In this document: piece after piece, positions 20,197 through 32,164 of the stretch
Layout of the letters: each line of letters opens with the position of its first letter
Numbering within the stretch: the first letter of the stretch is position 1
Source of the DNA: Nereocystis luetkeana
Lineage: Eukaryota; Sar; Phaeophyceae; Laminariales; Laminariaceae
Reading direction: 5' to 3'
Length of the DNA stretch: 64,000 nucleotides
NCBI GenBank assembly: GCA_031213475.1
Contig: JARUPZ010000034.1
Location: 1,694,501 to 1,758,500, forward strand
The notes under the pieces: generated by a model
What the model was told of the DNA's origin: nothing
The model's input: only the letters and a program-made list of their open reading frames with translations
Databases searched by the model: none
Position numbers and translations under genes: made by a program

Positions 20197-23100
20197 ATGC
20201 CGAGTGGAACCCCAGTGGACGGGTCGTCCGAGATGGACGACCTGACCAGTCTCTTGAGGCAGCTGGCGGCGGACAGGAGAGAAGACCAAAATCGACGCGA
20301 GAGCGACCGAGAGCTGCGACGTCAAGACGATGAGCGACTGAAGACGCATATTTTCGAGGAGATGGATCGCAGAACTGCTGCGGTTAATGAGGTTGCGTCT
20401 GGTGTTACTGCTGAGCGGGTCGGAACCGCTACCAGTGCAGGGGAAGTAAGGAAGGGGAGTCGGCTCCAGTGGGAGTTTGCCAGGTCTTGGCGCGGCAATA
20501 GGCCTGCCAAGGAATGGTGCGAGTAGCAGCGTAGATGGTCATAAGGCTGAAGTTGGTTCTCGCAAATTTGGGAGTTTGAAGCAGTCGGTTCCTAAATTCA
20601 GTGGAAAGTCGGAAGTTTTTCCATCCATTGTGGAAGGAGCACTTCGAGGTGTTTACTTCCATGGTTGGGTGCATGTCGGCGTTCCTCGTAGATCATGATA
20701 TGATGATAGGCGACGTTACGAAGAACACTCGCTATTTTCTGTCGCAGGGGTTCAGTGAGGGACATGTTAAGACAGCTAGAGTAGCTTGGACTTGCCTGAC
20801 AGAGAGCGTTGTGAACCGTGATCTGCTTGGTAGATTGCTCGCAACAAAATCACCTAGTGCTGGCTGGAGAATGTTGTGTGATTGGTTCATGCCCCAAGAC
20901 CATGGCTGAACAGGTCAAGTGGTCGGTAGCGTTCGACTCCGCAAAAATGGAGAAGGGAGAAGAGCCCATGAAGTGCTTTGGTCGGATAGACAAGATTGTA
21001 GGAGTGCTCGCGTCGCTAGGTGTGGTCAAGTCGGTAGCAGACGTCAACCGCAAGATCATCATGACCCTCACATCAGACTACGAAATAGAGGAACGCACTA
21101 TCTTGTACCGTGAGGAAGTCACTCGAGCGGAGATCGAGAGAATCATCCGACAGCAGTACTTGCGCCTTCCCGCGCCGAAGGGTAAGGACGTGGGCCAGGC
21201 TCTATTTTCGAATGGAGCTGCTCGAGGTGGTCGTGCAGGTAGGGGCAGGCATAGAAGTAACGGTAAGCAGAGAGGTGGAAGTGACACCGCAAGTAAGAAC
21301 AGTCAGCGTAGCAGTAGCAGTAACCCCCAAGCCCCCACACGAACCCCCCCCTCAGCGTTCGACAAAGTGAAAGGAAAATGCATTCGTTGCTTGGAACCCG
21401 GGCACACCTGGTCCCAGTCCCCCCTGTACCAGAACAGACAACAGGCGGAGGTGCGCAAGGCCAGAACAACGGCGGTGAGACTGTGTGTTGTCTTCCGAAG
21501 TGCATGCTTGGTACTAACGATGACTCGTGTAATGAGGAACGTAGTGATTGCATAGGTGAGAAGTGGATATCGGGCGGTGGTGCATCCTTACACATGACCC
21601 ATTCAGCTGAGCTTTTGAGCGATGTAAGACTGTGCGAGGACAAGGTTAGAATCCGTGACAACCATCTGATCGACGTGGTAGGGGACGGAACGCTGACTGT
21701 TGTATTCCGAGGAGATCTGACTGTCAAGCTGTTGGATGTGGCCTACGTATCGGAAATCGCATTCAACTTGTTTTCGCTGATGGCTGCGCACAAGCAGGGA
21801 GTAACATTTACGACCGAGGAGAAAGACTTTTGCATTTCTCTTTTCAAAGGGAGGTTGAGGTTTGAAGGTGATGGATCCAGTTACTCCGGATTCGCTTACA
21901 GGATAGAGCCAGACGACGGCTATGTGCCGTTCCCCCTTGAAACCCCCAACCCTCCCGAGACTTGTGTTGAATATGGTTGCAATTTTCCCCTTGCTTTTCC
22001 CGTGCTTGCACACGGTAGTACCGCGTCTAGTAAGACTAGTGTAGACATCAACGTTTTTCACTGCGTGCAAGGTCACTCGAATGAACTCCTCTTGCGAGAG
22101 ACCGCGAAATCACTCGGTCTAGAACTGGTAGGAAAACTTAAGCCCTGTACGGGATGCTCTATGGCGAAAGGCTACCGCAAGCCTATCCCTAACAGCACTA
22201 AATCACGCGCGACAGAGAAGTTGGGGAGAGTTTTTGTTGACCTCAGCGGACCTAAGAGAACACCTTTCCTGACGGGTGCGCGGTATGTCATGCTTGTGAA
22301 GGATGACTACTCTCGCCACGCGTGGGTGTATTTTCAGAAGCATAAATCGGATTCAGGAGACGCATTTAGGAAGGTTTAAGGAGACGCGCCGACGGAGTAC
22401 CCTTGAAAGGTGAGATAGTAAGGTCTGATAACGGGGGGGAGTTTTTCGGTGGTGAGTTTGGAGAGGTGTGCAAACAGTATTGCACCAAGCAGGAATTCAC
22501 CAATGCCGATAGCCCTAAGCAGAACGGTGTAGTAGAGAGAGCGCTAAGTATCATCCAGAACGTGGGACTCGCCGCGTGCATCCAAGCGCCCATCATATTT
22601 CCTCACATTCAACTGCCGCCGACTAAACCCCTGTGGGCGCAAGCGGTGCACTGGGCTTGTGACGCCCTGAACCACACCGCGACCACTGCAAACCCCGGGA
22701 ACCGGTCGCCGCACGAAATATGGTACGGAACTGCCGCACCTGCTTCACCGCACCCGTTCCTTCGCCCAGCATTATGTCGCTGGAAACGCCCGTCGAAGTC
22801 GCACCCCCGGGCCGAAAGCTGTTTTTACCTCGGGCTGGGCATCGACCACCGAAGTGACTCTTTGCGGATGCTCACGCGGGCGAACAAGGAGGTGGAAACA
22901 AGGGACGTGACCTGGGAGGCAACGCTTAGTACAGGAGCGCCGTCACCCCCGCTGCCGGAGATGCCGGAGCAGGGAGGGACCGTGGACCTAGAAGAAGCGC
23001 CTGAGCCGGGAGGGACGGATGACTATGAATCCGCCCCGACGACTCCACTGCCGGTGTTGGGGAGGGGAATTCCTCACCAACTCCGTGCGGTGTCTCCGAT

Positions 23101-25051
23101 GACGCAAGCTGGCGGCGATTTGCAAGCCGAAAGTGAGGAGCTGAACGATTCATCAACGGTCAGCAGCGAACCGCCCGAAAGCGACACTTCATCTCGAGAT
23201 GACGACGATGCGTCCTCCTCTGACGATGGAGCTCCGACCCCGACTGCTATCCGGACTGCTGCGCGCCAACTTGGAGCGCACATGTCAGGACCGGGCGATG
23301 ATGAAGAGATTCGGGAGGGAAGCACGAGAGCGCAGACCAGAGCGCTCAACCGGGAAGCGGCAACGTGGCTGATCAGTACGATCGGACCCTGTGAGGGAGG
23401 CCGCATATCCCATGCGCTACTGGCGGCGCAAGACACAGGCGGTGAACCTATTCGGTAGCCGGATTGCCTCCTCAAGGAGGCGGAACCGGAACCGACGTCT
23501 TACTCCGCGGCGCGTTCATCAATCCACTCTGGCGTTTGGGTGGAGGCTATGCAAGCGGAATTTGATGGACTAGAGGCCGCTGACACTTTCACTGAGATTT
23601 CCGAAGTTCCGGCGGGTGGCAATATTGTGGAATCAAAGTGGCTCTTGAAGTGGTAGGGCGACGAGCATGGCATGATCGATAGAGCTAAGGCGAGATTGGT
23701 AGCTAAGGGCCCTAGTCAGGTAGAGGGAGTTGACTACTTTGATACGTTTGCCCCTACTGCATCAACCACGTCTTACCGCATCGTTGCCGCAATGGCATGC
23801 AAACTTGACTGGGACTTGAGGCACTTGGACGTTGACCAGGCCCTTATTCAGTCAGAGTTGGATACCGAAATTTTCTCAAGATTGCCCCCTGGGTGTGGGC
23901 GGTTATCGGGTAAGGTAGTCCGACTCAACAAAGCTCTTTATGGGCTGAAGCAGAGTGGTCGCTCGTGGTACCAGTATATGCTACTGTCGCCAACCTTGAT
24001 TGAGTGTGGTTTTGAGCAGTGCTTGGTAGACCCGTGCGTCTTTCGACTGATGGTGAATGACGAGGTTGCAGCGATGCTGGTGGTCCACGTGGACGACATC
24101 AAGATCGCAGCCACCGATGAAATCACGACTTCAGTAGCGGTGGATCTGAACAAGAAATTCCCTACCAAACATCTTGGCGAGGTTACGTGGTAGATGGGTA
24201 GCGAGTACAAGAGAGATCGTGAGAAGGGAACCTTGGAGATTTCGCAGACTCAGTTTATTCGAAATGTTGTCGAACGTTTTGGAATCACGAAAACCAGCCC
24301 CATCCCCGGTTCTCCGTCATTGGACCTCAGGCACGTGAGTGGTGAGGACCCTGCGGTGGACGCGAGATACCGCGAAACGGGGGGGAGTCTGATGTGGATT
24401 GCGAATCAGACGAGGCCGGACATCGCCAACGCAGTACGGGCGGTTGCGAGGTTTTCACATGACCCTAAGGAGGTACATGTTAAGGCGGCTAGGAAGATAA
24501 TCGAGTACCTGAGCGCAACGGCTCACTTGGGTCTGACGTTCAGGAAGGACAGTAAACTAGAGGAAGTGCAGTTGGAATATGACTTGGAGACGTACGTGGA
24601 CGCGGACTACACCCACAAGACCGACGATAGGCATTCGGTCTCTGGCGTGGCTGTCTGTTGCGGGGGTACACTTGTGTCGTGGTTTTCTAGGACGCAAAAG
24701 TGCGTCACCCTATCAACTACCGAGGCGGAGTACGTAGCCATGGCCGATGGGGTAAAGGAAGCCCTTTACGTGAGAGGAGTGTTGGTTTTTGTGATGCCCA
24801 GTCTGGGGTCGGCGAGTATTGGAGTGTTTGAAGACAACAAAGGGGCGATAGACTTGGCCGAAACCCCATTGAGCTCATCCAACAGTAAGCGCATCGATGT
24901 ACGGTACCATTTTCTGCGCGAGTTGGTGGGGACGGGAGACTTGTCGGTTAACTATCTCCGGACGGACGACCAGCATGCGGACATTCACACGAAGGCTATT
25001 GGCAAAGAGAGTTTTGAGAAACACCGCGATTTTCTGTTAGGGATACAGTAA
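20197..25051 (+). pseudogene. copia gag-pol polyprotein, multiply broken
   Basis: Gag begins at ATG 20197 and runs to TAG 20524. It continues after frame changes near 20527-20615, 20905 and 21400. The zinc knuckle (CIRCLEPGHTWSQS, from 21379) has its last Cys replaced by Ser. The protease motif reads WISGGGASLHMT (about 21564), where the family has D-S-G, so the catalytic Asp is lost. Integrase shows the H..H and C..C finger (HCVQGH, CTGCSMAKG) and the DDE residues in FVDLSGP, RSDNGGEF and NGVVERA; a frame change lies near 22380. From 22403 to the final TAA (25049) one frame stays open except for TAG at 23456, 23654 and 24191. It includes RT (LDVDQALIQSELDTEIF, VVHVDDIKIA) and RNase H (YVDADYTHK, STTEAEYVAM). 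Confidence 0.95.
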
Positions 25052-25119
25052 TTTGTTGTTTGTGGATGGTGTTTGCTTGTGCTATCGAGGCTTGTTAGTT
25101 GATCCAGCGCCAGGCAGGA

Positions 25120-25489
25120 TGTTCGATATAGCTTGTCTCAACGAACAGCCTAGCAATAAGTTACCGTTACATACGTTGTGTTACGGAGGTAAAGTTACAG
25201 GGATCGTCTCGTGGTATCACTCACGAGCAGTCCCACGGGTATGCACGAGTAGGCACTATGCGAGGAGGTTTAGGTATTCGACTACGGGCGGTTGTTACTA
25301 GGCTGTGGAGATTTGACCCACATGACCCACTCCACCTTTCCCCCTGCATTCGTCTACCCCTTTCCGGGCCGACATAATAAAGACATCTTAAACTATCTTC
25401 TACACACTGCGTGTTGCAGTGCCTCGCTCTCAGCCTAGTGTGGCTGTTGGGAGCTTGTCCATCCATCGCATATCAGCGCTAATTGAACA
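25120..25489 (+). repeat. 3' LTR of the copia element
   Basis: About 370 bp. Differs from the 5' LTR by scattered substitutions and a short indel near its start (TTACCG segment). Confidence 0.95.
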
Positions 25490-25494
25490 TCGTC

Positions 25495-27439
25495 GACGTC
25501 GATTTGGTTTGCAATAACGACGCCGTCGGCCCCTGCCGGTCGCTGCTTCGTGGATAATAATCTGCACGCGGCCGCTGACTTTTTCCGCGAAATACTCGTA
25601 GTACGTCGTGGGAAATGGCCACCACCAACCAGCTCATCCCATTTTAGCAGGCGTTGTAGACTTGGAACCAGGTGCCCTGCTCGGCACCCCCTCAGGCCTA
25701 TTGCGACGTCTGCCTCTGGAGTACGTCCTGCCGATGACGCTAATGGTATACTTCGAAGTATGTTTAATGGGATAGTATGGACCTAGGGCACGACTTCTGC
25801 TACAGTGCTTCTGGGATAGGTCACTCATCACACAGGTGCTTGGAAGTTATCATTCTTGTATTTCAGTAGATGCTTGCTTTTGCTCTTTTAAAGGGGCGAT
25901 AGTCATCAGCCAGTCAGGCGATAACACCTGCCAGGTATGATGAGGAGACACTTTCTACAAAGCGTAGCGCCGTTCAACAGGGGAGAGGGGATACCATAAC
26001 TCTAGCCCACCCTGAAGGGTCGTATACGCAGATTCATAGAAAAAACAGTTAGGAACCAAACCCATCCGGAGAATTCGGAGCATGGGTCAACGATGCGGTG
26101 CTTCACAACCCACTCCCACACCCTAACGTTTGCAAGACAAATGTCAATTACACGTGTACACAGCGGATCAGACAACCAGAAGCCCGAAAAAACGGGTACG
26201 GTAAAGTAGGCCAAAACAAGCTATAGAACCACCCGAACGCTGAATCGAGGAACAAAATCCGAGGAAGCGATATCGCTCGCGTGACTAAGAGAGACAGGCG
26301 CTAAGACTAGCCGAGCAAATGTAACGCTAGTTGGCTAAAAATACCCGAGAGCGCAAAGCGAAGGAAGCGAAACGAAATACCCTACCCTCCACGAAAGCAC
26401 GGTGCACTTAAAAGGCGCGAAAAGTAAAAGGAAACCAATGGGACGGGGGAAGGGAACGGAACAGGTCATACCGCGACGCAGCTTGCTTGAAACCAGTGAG
26501 GTTGTTGTCGGATTAGAGGGAATCAAGCTACAGTAGTAGGGGGAAACACAAAAGCTGCCAAGACTCGACCGACCGAGCTCACGCACACTCGCCCACTTCA
26601 CTTCTCTTCTCTTCCCCTTCTCGCCCTGTCCTGTTGGACAAGGCCGATAACCAACGCTGGCCTCGAGCGTCATTTCCTTTCATACGGTCTTCTGTGAGCT
26701 GAAGCTTGAACAACAACCAGTCTGTCTGGCACCGGCTGAAGGGCGTATATCTCTGCGGCGGGCTTCCTGACACACTCCTACTGCGGGGACTCCGCCAAGA
26801 GAGAGTGGACGCCGTCAGCCAGCCGAGCAGTTTGGTATTTTTGCCTATAGACCTGATACGTCGCTTCTATGATATTTTTGAGTGATCAACGTTGAAGCTC
26901 ATGATGCACGTTGGCGGATGGTAAACTAAAAAAATACACTGTTCGATGCTTCGTTGGAGTGCTTGCGGGGGGGACTCATCAGGAGTCGCTGCTTGACGGG
27001 TGAGATGCAGAGGCGTTTTGGTAGAGGAGGCTTTTTTGTGCGTCTAGGTTTGGTAGGGACGTCGTTTTTTCGGACGTCCTTTTCTTTCATTTTATTCCAC
27101 GACATGATTTACGATTGACACACGCTGCGTATCTATCTAAACATTGTCGGATGGCAAAACATAATTTCCAAGAGTTTTTTCCTTAGCTTTTCCGTCTGGA
27201 CTAAACCTGAAACCACCCAAGAAAGAAAAATTATTTACATTTTTGTCTCTGTTATTTGACGCCAACTCTTGATCCAGGATATCGTCGCGATTCTTGACCC
27301 GATTAGTGCAATACACCCGGCAAGCGATTCCGACCCCGATCCTTGAACCCATTCATCGCGATTCTTGAAGACGGTTATTTGGCGCATGAAAATAAGCTCG
27401 GCGAAAATTGACCTCACGATCCGGAGTTCGATTTCTTGG
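25495..27439. other. Region without a recognisable gene
   Basis: A retroelement tail of the CATTGTCGGATGGCAA group lies at 26880-26945 and another at about 27138-27165. Near 26000-26035, read on the minus strand, CTGCGTATACGAC and TTCAGGGTGGGCTA resemble the sequence just before the 3' LTR at 29590, hinting at an older relative of that element. No coding family recognised. Confidence 0.4.
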
Positions 27440-27562
27440 TATTACGGGGGACCATAGTAAATAGGACCAAGTATTGTTCGTAGAAATAGGACAATACATA
27501 GCTTTTTGTGTGTCCCGTAGGTCCTACCAATTGCCAGGTGTTTACTATGGCCCTTCGTATTA
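27440..27562 (+). mobile_element. MITE family A, copy 4
   Basis: TA, TTACGGGGGACCATAGTAAA, GGACCAAGTATTGTTCG ... GTTTACTATGGCCCTTCGTA. The right half carries a small insertion (CAATTGCCAGGTG). It sits 26 bp from the LTR element that follows. Confidence 0.85.
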
Positions 27563-27587
27563 ACAGTCTGGTCTGTTGAGGTATTAC

Positions 27588-28091
27588 TGTGATATGAGTG
27601 GAGTGCTCATGGGCTATAGATACAGATAATATAGTCGGCAGTTTCGTAGCCTGAGGAATAATACGAGAATAATCCAAAGAATGGATTAACCCGGTGGATA
27701 TTCCGGTAGTTGAGAGTAACCGTCTTATAGGAATGTTCTCTAAGCCTGATAGGCCGTTAGACGAGAGTAATGTTCCTTATCGCAGATACCTGGTAGGACC
27801 GTAAAGTGAGAAGTTATTATACTAGCAGAAGAACGTTCGGTAGCCATAGGAGAGTTATTTAGGAGTACGTTAGATAAGAGGAATTTAGGAGAGCTTGTAG
27901 CGTGGGGGGGGACGAGTATATCTGAGCGTCGAGTCCCACGCCCCTACCTCTCACTTCTCTACCAGAGCACCTCCTCAGCTCTAGTCATCAAGAAAGAAGA
28001 TCTATATCAGAAGAAGCGAAGCACTGCTTCCCAAGCTGCCAGATACACCTGCGTCCCTTACCCTTACCCTTACCTCGGCCATATCATCACA
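27588..28091 (+). repeat. Left LTR of the non-autonomous element
   Basis: Carries TACCTGGTA at 27787-27795, where the right LTR has only TA. A second TA-type difference (AATAATACGAG versus AATACGAG) lies earlier in the LTR. Confidence 0.9.
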
Positions 28092-28534
28092 TCATCTGGC
28101 GAAAGAAGGGCGCACAGACGTATTACTGGGGCCATTGTCTAGGGCACAAAAAGGTGCGAACGGGGGTTGGTCGCCGAACCGGGTTGGCAAACTGGGAAAC
28201 TCGCGAAAGGAGCTGGCATCGCAATAAACAAAAACACACATATATATTTGGTAGGAGTAATGCCTTGTCTTGTGGCGGAGGTCCTAACGTGGTAGACATC
28301 ACTCAAGAGAAACAGTGCAAAGAGGGCTGCGTACACTAGGGGCTATTAAAACCGGGAGACTGAGCGAACAACGCTGCGTCTGGGAGACCTCTTCGTGGTA
28401 TGAACTATACCAGCCAACGTAGCAAGGTATTTTACTCAACAAGAAAAAACTCAAGAAGATCCGCAAGGAGATTGGCGTAATACTGTAATGCGTGCAGTTC
28501 AAGGTGGTAGATAGCGCAGGGCTAAAACACTAGC

Positions 28535-28855
28535 GTGTGCAACTCGGCCAACAGTGGCAACATCAAAGATGGTGTCGTTTGCCACAGAGCAGAGGGGCGC
28601 GCGGAATACCGAGCAAAAGATGAAGAAACCTTAAGAAAAAGAAAACAAAGCACGATCGGGACCAGGAAACTAACTGAAAGCAGAACACATGTCAGGGAAA
28701 AACGATCTTGGCAGGACGATCTTGGCAGGACCGCCATGGTTGATAACTCTGCGGCCTTCCGGGGCGGCAATGCTATCCGGACCCTACTTGGCAAACATAG
28801 AAGAAACACGGGTGAGCTGGAAGCTCGATACAATCTTAGCTCGATGACCGTCTGA
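28535..28855 (+). CDS. Unrecognised 106-codon open frame inside the non-autonomous LTR element
   Basis: I do not recognise the product. It is Lys/Arg/Glu-rich (for example EETLRKRKQSTIG, HVREKRSWQDDLG) and has no zinc knuckle or protease motif. It could be a vestige of gag or chance. No second copy is available for a conservation test. Confidence 0.2.
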   Translation: MCNSANSGNIKDGVVCHRAEGRAEYRAKDEETLRKRKQSTIGTRKLTESRTHVREKRSWQDDLGRTAMVDNSAAFRGGNAIRTLLGKHRRNTGELEARYNLSSMTV

Positions 28856-29589
28856 AACAGGGGTCGGTGGAAACCGACGGAGGTCAGGGCACAGCCCAGG
28901 CTACGACACGATTTTACCTCGGCGAAGTATTGCCAATAATTGGCGGTAGGCTAGTGAAGTACAAACGCATATGAAAATTACGGTATCGCGACATTTCGGC
29001 AGCCTGAACGTAAGGAGGTAACACGGAGGTGTAGGCGATAGGAAGAAAAATAAAGGTAGACGGAACCAAACACACACAAGAAGCTGGCTGCTGATGACTA
29101 TTGAAGACTAACCCTGAAGAACTACTCTACTATATTGTAGACTGACCAGAACCAAGAACCCAGGACTAAAAAAACAAATGCGAAACCAAGGCTAACCAGA
29201 GGGGGGAGTGGAAACCGTGGGGGCTCCGCGGGACACATCAGAGTTCCGCAGCAGCCCACGTGCTAGGCTCCCGTTCCCATGGCGTTGAAGACACCACGAT
29301 CCGTACACGGCGTTCCGTGTTGTAGTGTAGCGGGCGGGTTGGAGGTCGATCTTGATCGGTCCGGGGTCATCCAGGAACCGGATGATGTAGGAGCCGCCCG
29401 GTGAAGGTTCCGGTGGAGTCCCGCAGTGTTTGGGTCTTATGACGAGGTGTGGGGGAATCTATAGCCTCATTTATTTTGTTTCGAAAAGCCGCATCTTCGA
29501 CCACCTTTTCCTGGTCTTTCGGGATGAACTTTGTCGTCATCCTTCGACCATCTTGTGGTCTGCATATACGACTATTCAGGGTGGGCTAA

Positions 29590-30083
29590 TGTGATATGAG
29601 TGGAGTGCTCATGGGCTATAGATACAGATAATATAGTCGGCAGTTTCGTAGCCTGAGGAATACGAGAATAATCCAAAGAATGGATTAACCCGATGGATAT
29701 TCCGGTAGTTGAGAGTAACCGTCTTATAGGAATGTTCTCTAAGGCGGATAGGCCGTTAGACAAGAGTAATGTTCCTTAACGCAGATAGGACCGTAAAGTG
29801 AGAAGTTATTATACTAGCAGAAGAACGTTCGGTAGCCATAGGAAAGTTATTTAGGAGTACGTTAGACAAGAGGAATTTAGGAGAGCTTGTAGCGTGGGGT
29901 GGGACGAGTATATCTGAGCGTCGAGTCCCACCCCCTTATCTCTCACTTCTCTACCAGAGCACCTCCTCAGCTCTAGTCATCAATCAAGAAGATCTATATC
30001 AGAAGAAGCGAAGCACTGCTTCCCAAGCTGCCAGATACACCTGCGTCCCTTACCCTTACCCTTACCTCGGCCATATTATCACA
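29590..30083 (+). repeat. Right LTR of the non-autonomous element
   Basis: About 494 bp, aligned with 27588-28091 over its whole length. Both end with a CCCTTACCCTTACCC run followed by TTACCTCGGCCATAT. Confidence 0.9.
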
Positions 30084-32043
30084 TTACACTAAGAAAGGGG
30101 GTTATACCCGAGGTGTAGTTGTACAGCATCGGTCACACCACGTAGCTCCCCCTAGCTGCCGAGGCAGGGGAGATCTACCCGAGCTGCAACGCAAGATGGT
30201 CTCCGACACGCGCACACAACATATAACACGACTTAAGAACGTTGTTTACAATCGTACGGTACGTTCTGCTTGCCGGCTCGCACACCATCACGTGCGGGGA
30301 ACATACTATCTGTAGTGTAGTAGTAATAATAGCAGTAGTAAGTGTGGTCCATCAACAGTGCCGATTGCGGCTATAAATAGTGCCTGTGGGATCGCTTAGC
30401 ACTGACAGACGGGGTTGACCACCAGTGTAGCAGTGTGCGGAGTATATAGTGCCGGTTGCCGCTATAGTGCCGGTGTTGTTGGCTGGCGCATACCGGCAGG
30501 CATTTTGTAGCGAGGGCCCACAACTCCTGCAATCAGAACCAACAATGGTGTGGTAAACATGTAAAGCGGAATACATTGTTTTCGGGGTCCATCGTGGGTT
30601 CTGATTATTATTACATATGCCCCCCCGAAACAGCATATACGGTCGGTCGGTTGACAAGAAGACCGCACCTGACATCTGGCATACTGTATATATTCTGTCT
30701 CTACACCCGGGCCGTCCGAAAAGTATAGAAGGCGCAGCCCCCCGAGATCAACAGGAAGACGCGTGCTGTGACAATATAATAGGGGTATAATTTATTGACC
30801 GAGAACTTTCTGACTGCCGGGGTTCCGTGTAACCCCGCTTGGGACCCCGACATAGCGCCCAAAACAATGGTTGTTCACCTGGGTGCTATCAACCATTTGT
30901 CTAGGAGCAGCGTGAGCGCCCAGCAGCACCACGGGAATAAGATCATGTTGCGTCCGTGCCTTGCCGTGCGACTCTTTGCATCAACCATCTTCACTCGGAC
31001 ACCAACATGTATCATTCCTCAATGAATCACGCAGAAGTATTAATATTAATGGCAGCCGTTGCTGAAACCGTCACTTCTGGTCGACGATTTCCCTCCCTCT
31101 GGAAACCCTCAGAGGGTAAAGGAGGCGTTCTCCGACAACAGAGGTTCACCCTAGATTTTATGAGGCCTCAAGCTAGAGAAGAGCTCCACGCCTCACCCGG
31201 AAACTGACTTCAGCAAAAATCAAAGAGCATCCAGATGAAGAATCCCATGGCCCAAATATACCATTACGTCATTTTTCGAAACAAGATTGGCATTCCGACG
31301 ATTGTTGGGGTCAGGAGCCCCGTCATCCAGAAAACATTTTAGCGGAAATGTTATACCTCTATCGTAGATCGCGTCAAAAGGGTACTGATAAGTTACCCAT
31401 TGAGGCATGTCTTATCGCCCAGTAAGGCATGCCATAAATCTCATTTTTGTTTGACAACGTAACTCGAACATATCTGCGATAGGCACGCGAGGTAAACCCC
31501 TTTAGCGCTGCACTGCCCAGAAACCATCCGACTCGAATTCCAAGCGCAGTGTCTCCGCAACGGGGCTGCAGTCCCAAAGGGATTAAGCGCCCATTTTTTT
31601 CTCCTAGCCAGAGTTCGGGGGTAGCTCATACAGCCCCCCTTAAGGTAACGTTAGGAGCCTCAGAAAAACGCCCTGGTAAATGCCACCCCTACCGAGGTAT
31701 ACGTCAGAAGACGGGCCTCAAAGGAGAAACGGACAAAGACAGCATCTCGTTGTCATCACCGCCAACTCCTCTCGCCCCCCCCAAGTCGTGTCGCAAAGAT
31801 CAACAGTAAGACGGTTGGTCCCCAAAAACGAGAAACGGACAGCCGTGACACCACCTCGCCAGGGCCATCGCTATAACGGTCAGACCCCCGCTCCAGCACA
31901 ATACACCTATTCATGTCAGTAGAAAAGAGACTACCCTGCTCCTGTATTGCGATATGAGAGTGTTTGGCTCAAGTCGGACTGGAACATATACGTGCGATAC
32001 TTTGTCGGAGAACAAACCAAATACCTGGTAAAAATAGCAACAA
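30084..32043. other. Region without a recognisable gene
   Basis: Contains the repeat at 31190-31385. CTGCAGTCCCAAAGGGATTA at 31566 may be half of a family B MITE. Open frames near 30352-30675 and 31549-31922 show no family features. Confidence 0.4.
31190..31385 (+). repeat. Dispersed repeat, pair with 3045-3255
   Basis: Shares CTGACTTCAGCA, TACGTCATTTTTCG, AAGATTGGCATTC, AGAAAACATTTTAGCGGAAA and ATCGTAGATCGCGTCAA with the 3-kb copy. Confidence 0.75.
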
Positions 32044-32164
32044 TATTGCCGGGGAACATTTAGTACCACGTAATCAGGACCAAAAATGTGCTTAGCAAAA
32101 ATGTCTGGAGTATATAGGTTTTTGTATATACGATGGGTCCTGATTAATTTGGTCTCCCTTAATA
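32044..32164 (+). mobile_element. MITE family A, copy 5 (diverged)
   Basis: Only the core is well kept: CAGGACCAAAAATGTGCTTA, TATATAGGTTTTTGTATATA, GGTCCTGATTAAT. The ends (TTGCCGGGGAAC and TCTCCCTTAATA) are degraded. Confidence 0.7.

Larger units (their letters stand above)
19790..25494 (+). mobile_element. Ty1/copia LTR retrotransposon, structurally complete, inactivated
   Basis: The element itself is 19795-25489 (5.7 kb), flanked by a perfect 5-bp duplication TCGTC (19790-19794 and 25490-25494). Both LTRs start TGTTCGATATAG and end GCGCTAATTGAACA. Domain order is gag, protease, integrase, reverse transcriptase, RNase H, which is the copia order. The LTRs differ at about fifteen positions plus a small indel (my count by eye), so insertion is not recent. 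Stops and frame shifts make it unable to produce Pol. The primer site and polypurine tract are not obvious. Confidence 0.95.
27588..30083 (+). mobile_element. Non-autonomous LTR retrotransposon (no gag-pol)
   Basis: Two direct repeats of about 500 bp, both starting TGTGATATGAGTGGAGTGCT and ending ATATCATCACA or ATATTATCACA, bound a 1.5-kb interior. Termini are TG...CA with TGTGAT/ATCACA inverted ends. TTAC (or ATTAC, if one base is shared) flanks both sides as a 4- to 5-bp target duplication. The interior has no reverse transcriptase, integrase or protease motif; its longest frame is 106 codons (28535-28855) of unknown type. It resembles TRIM/LARD-type elements mobilised in trans, with intermediate size. 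I give it + because the LTR-interior order is symmetric and no pol fixes a direction. Confidence 0.85.

Noticed and set aside
28050..28075. CCCTTACCCTTACCC considered as telomeric
   Set aside because: The unit order is CCCTTA rather than CCCTAA, and it is part of both LTRs of the same element.
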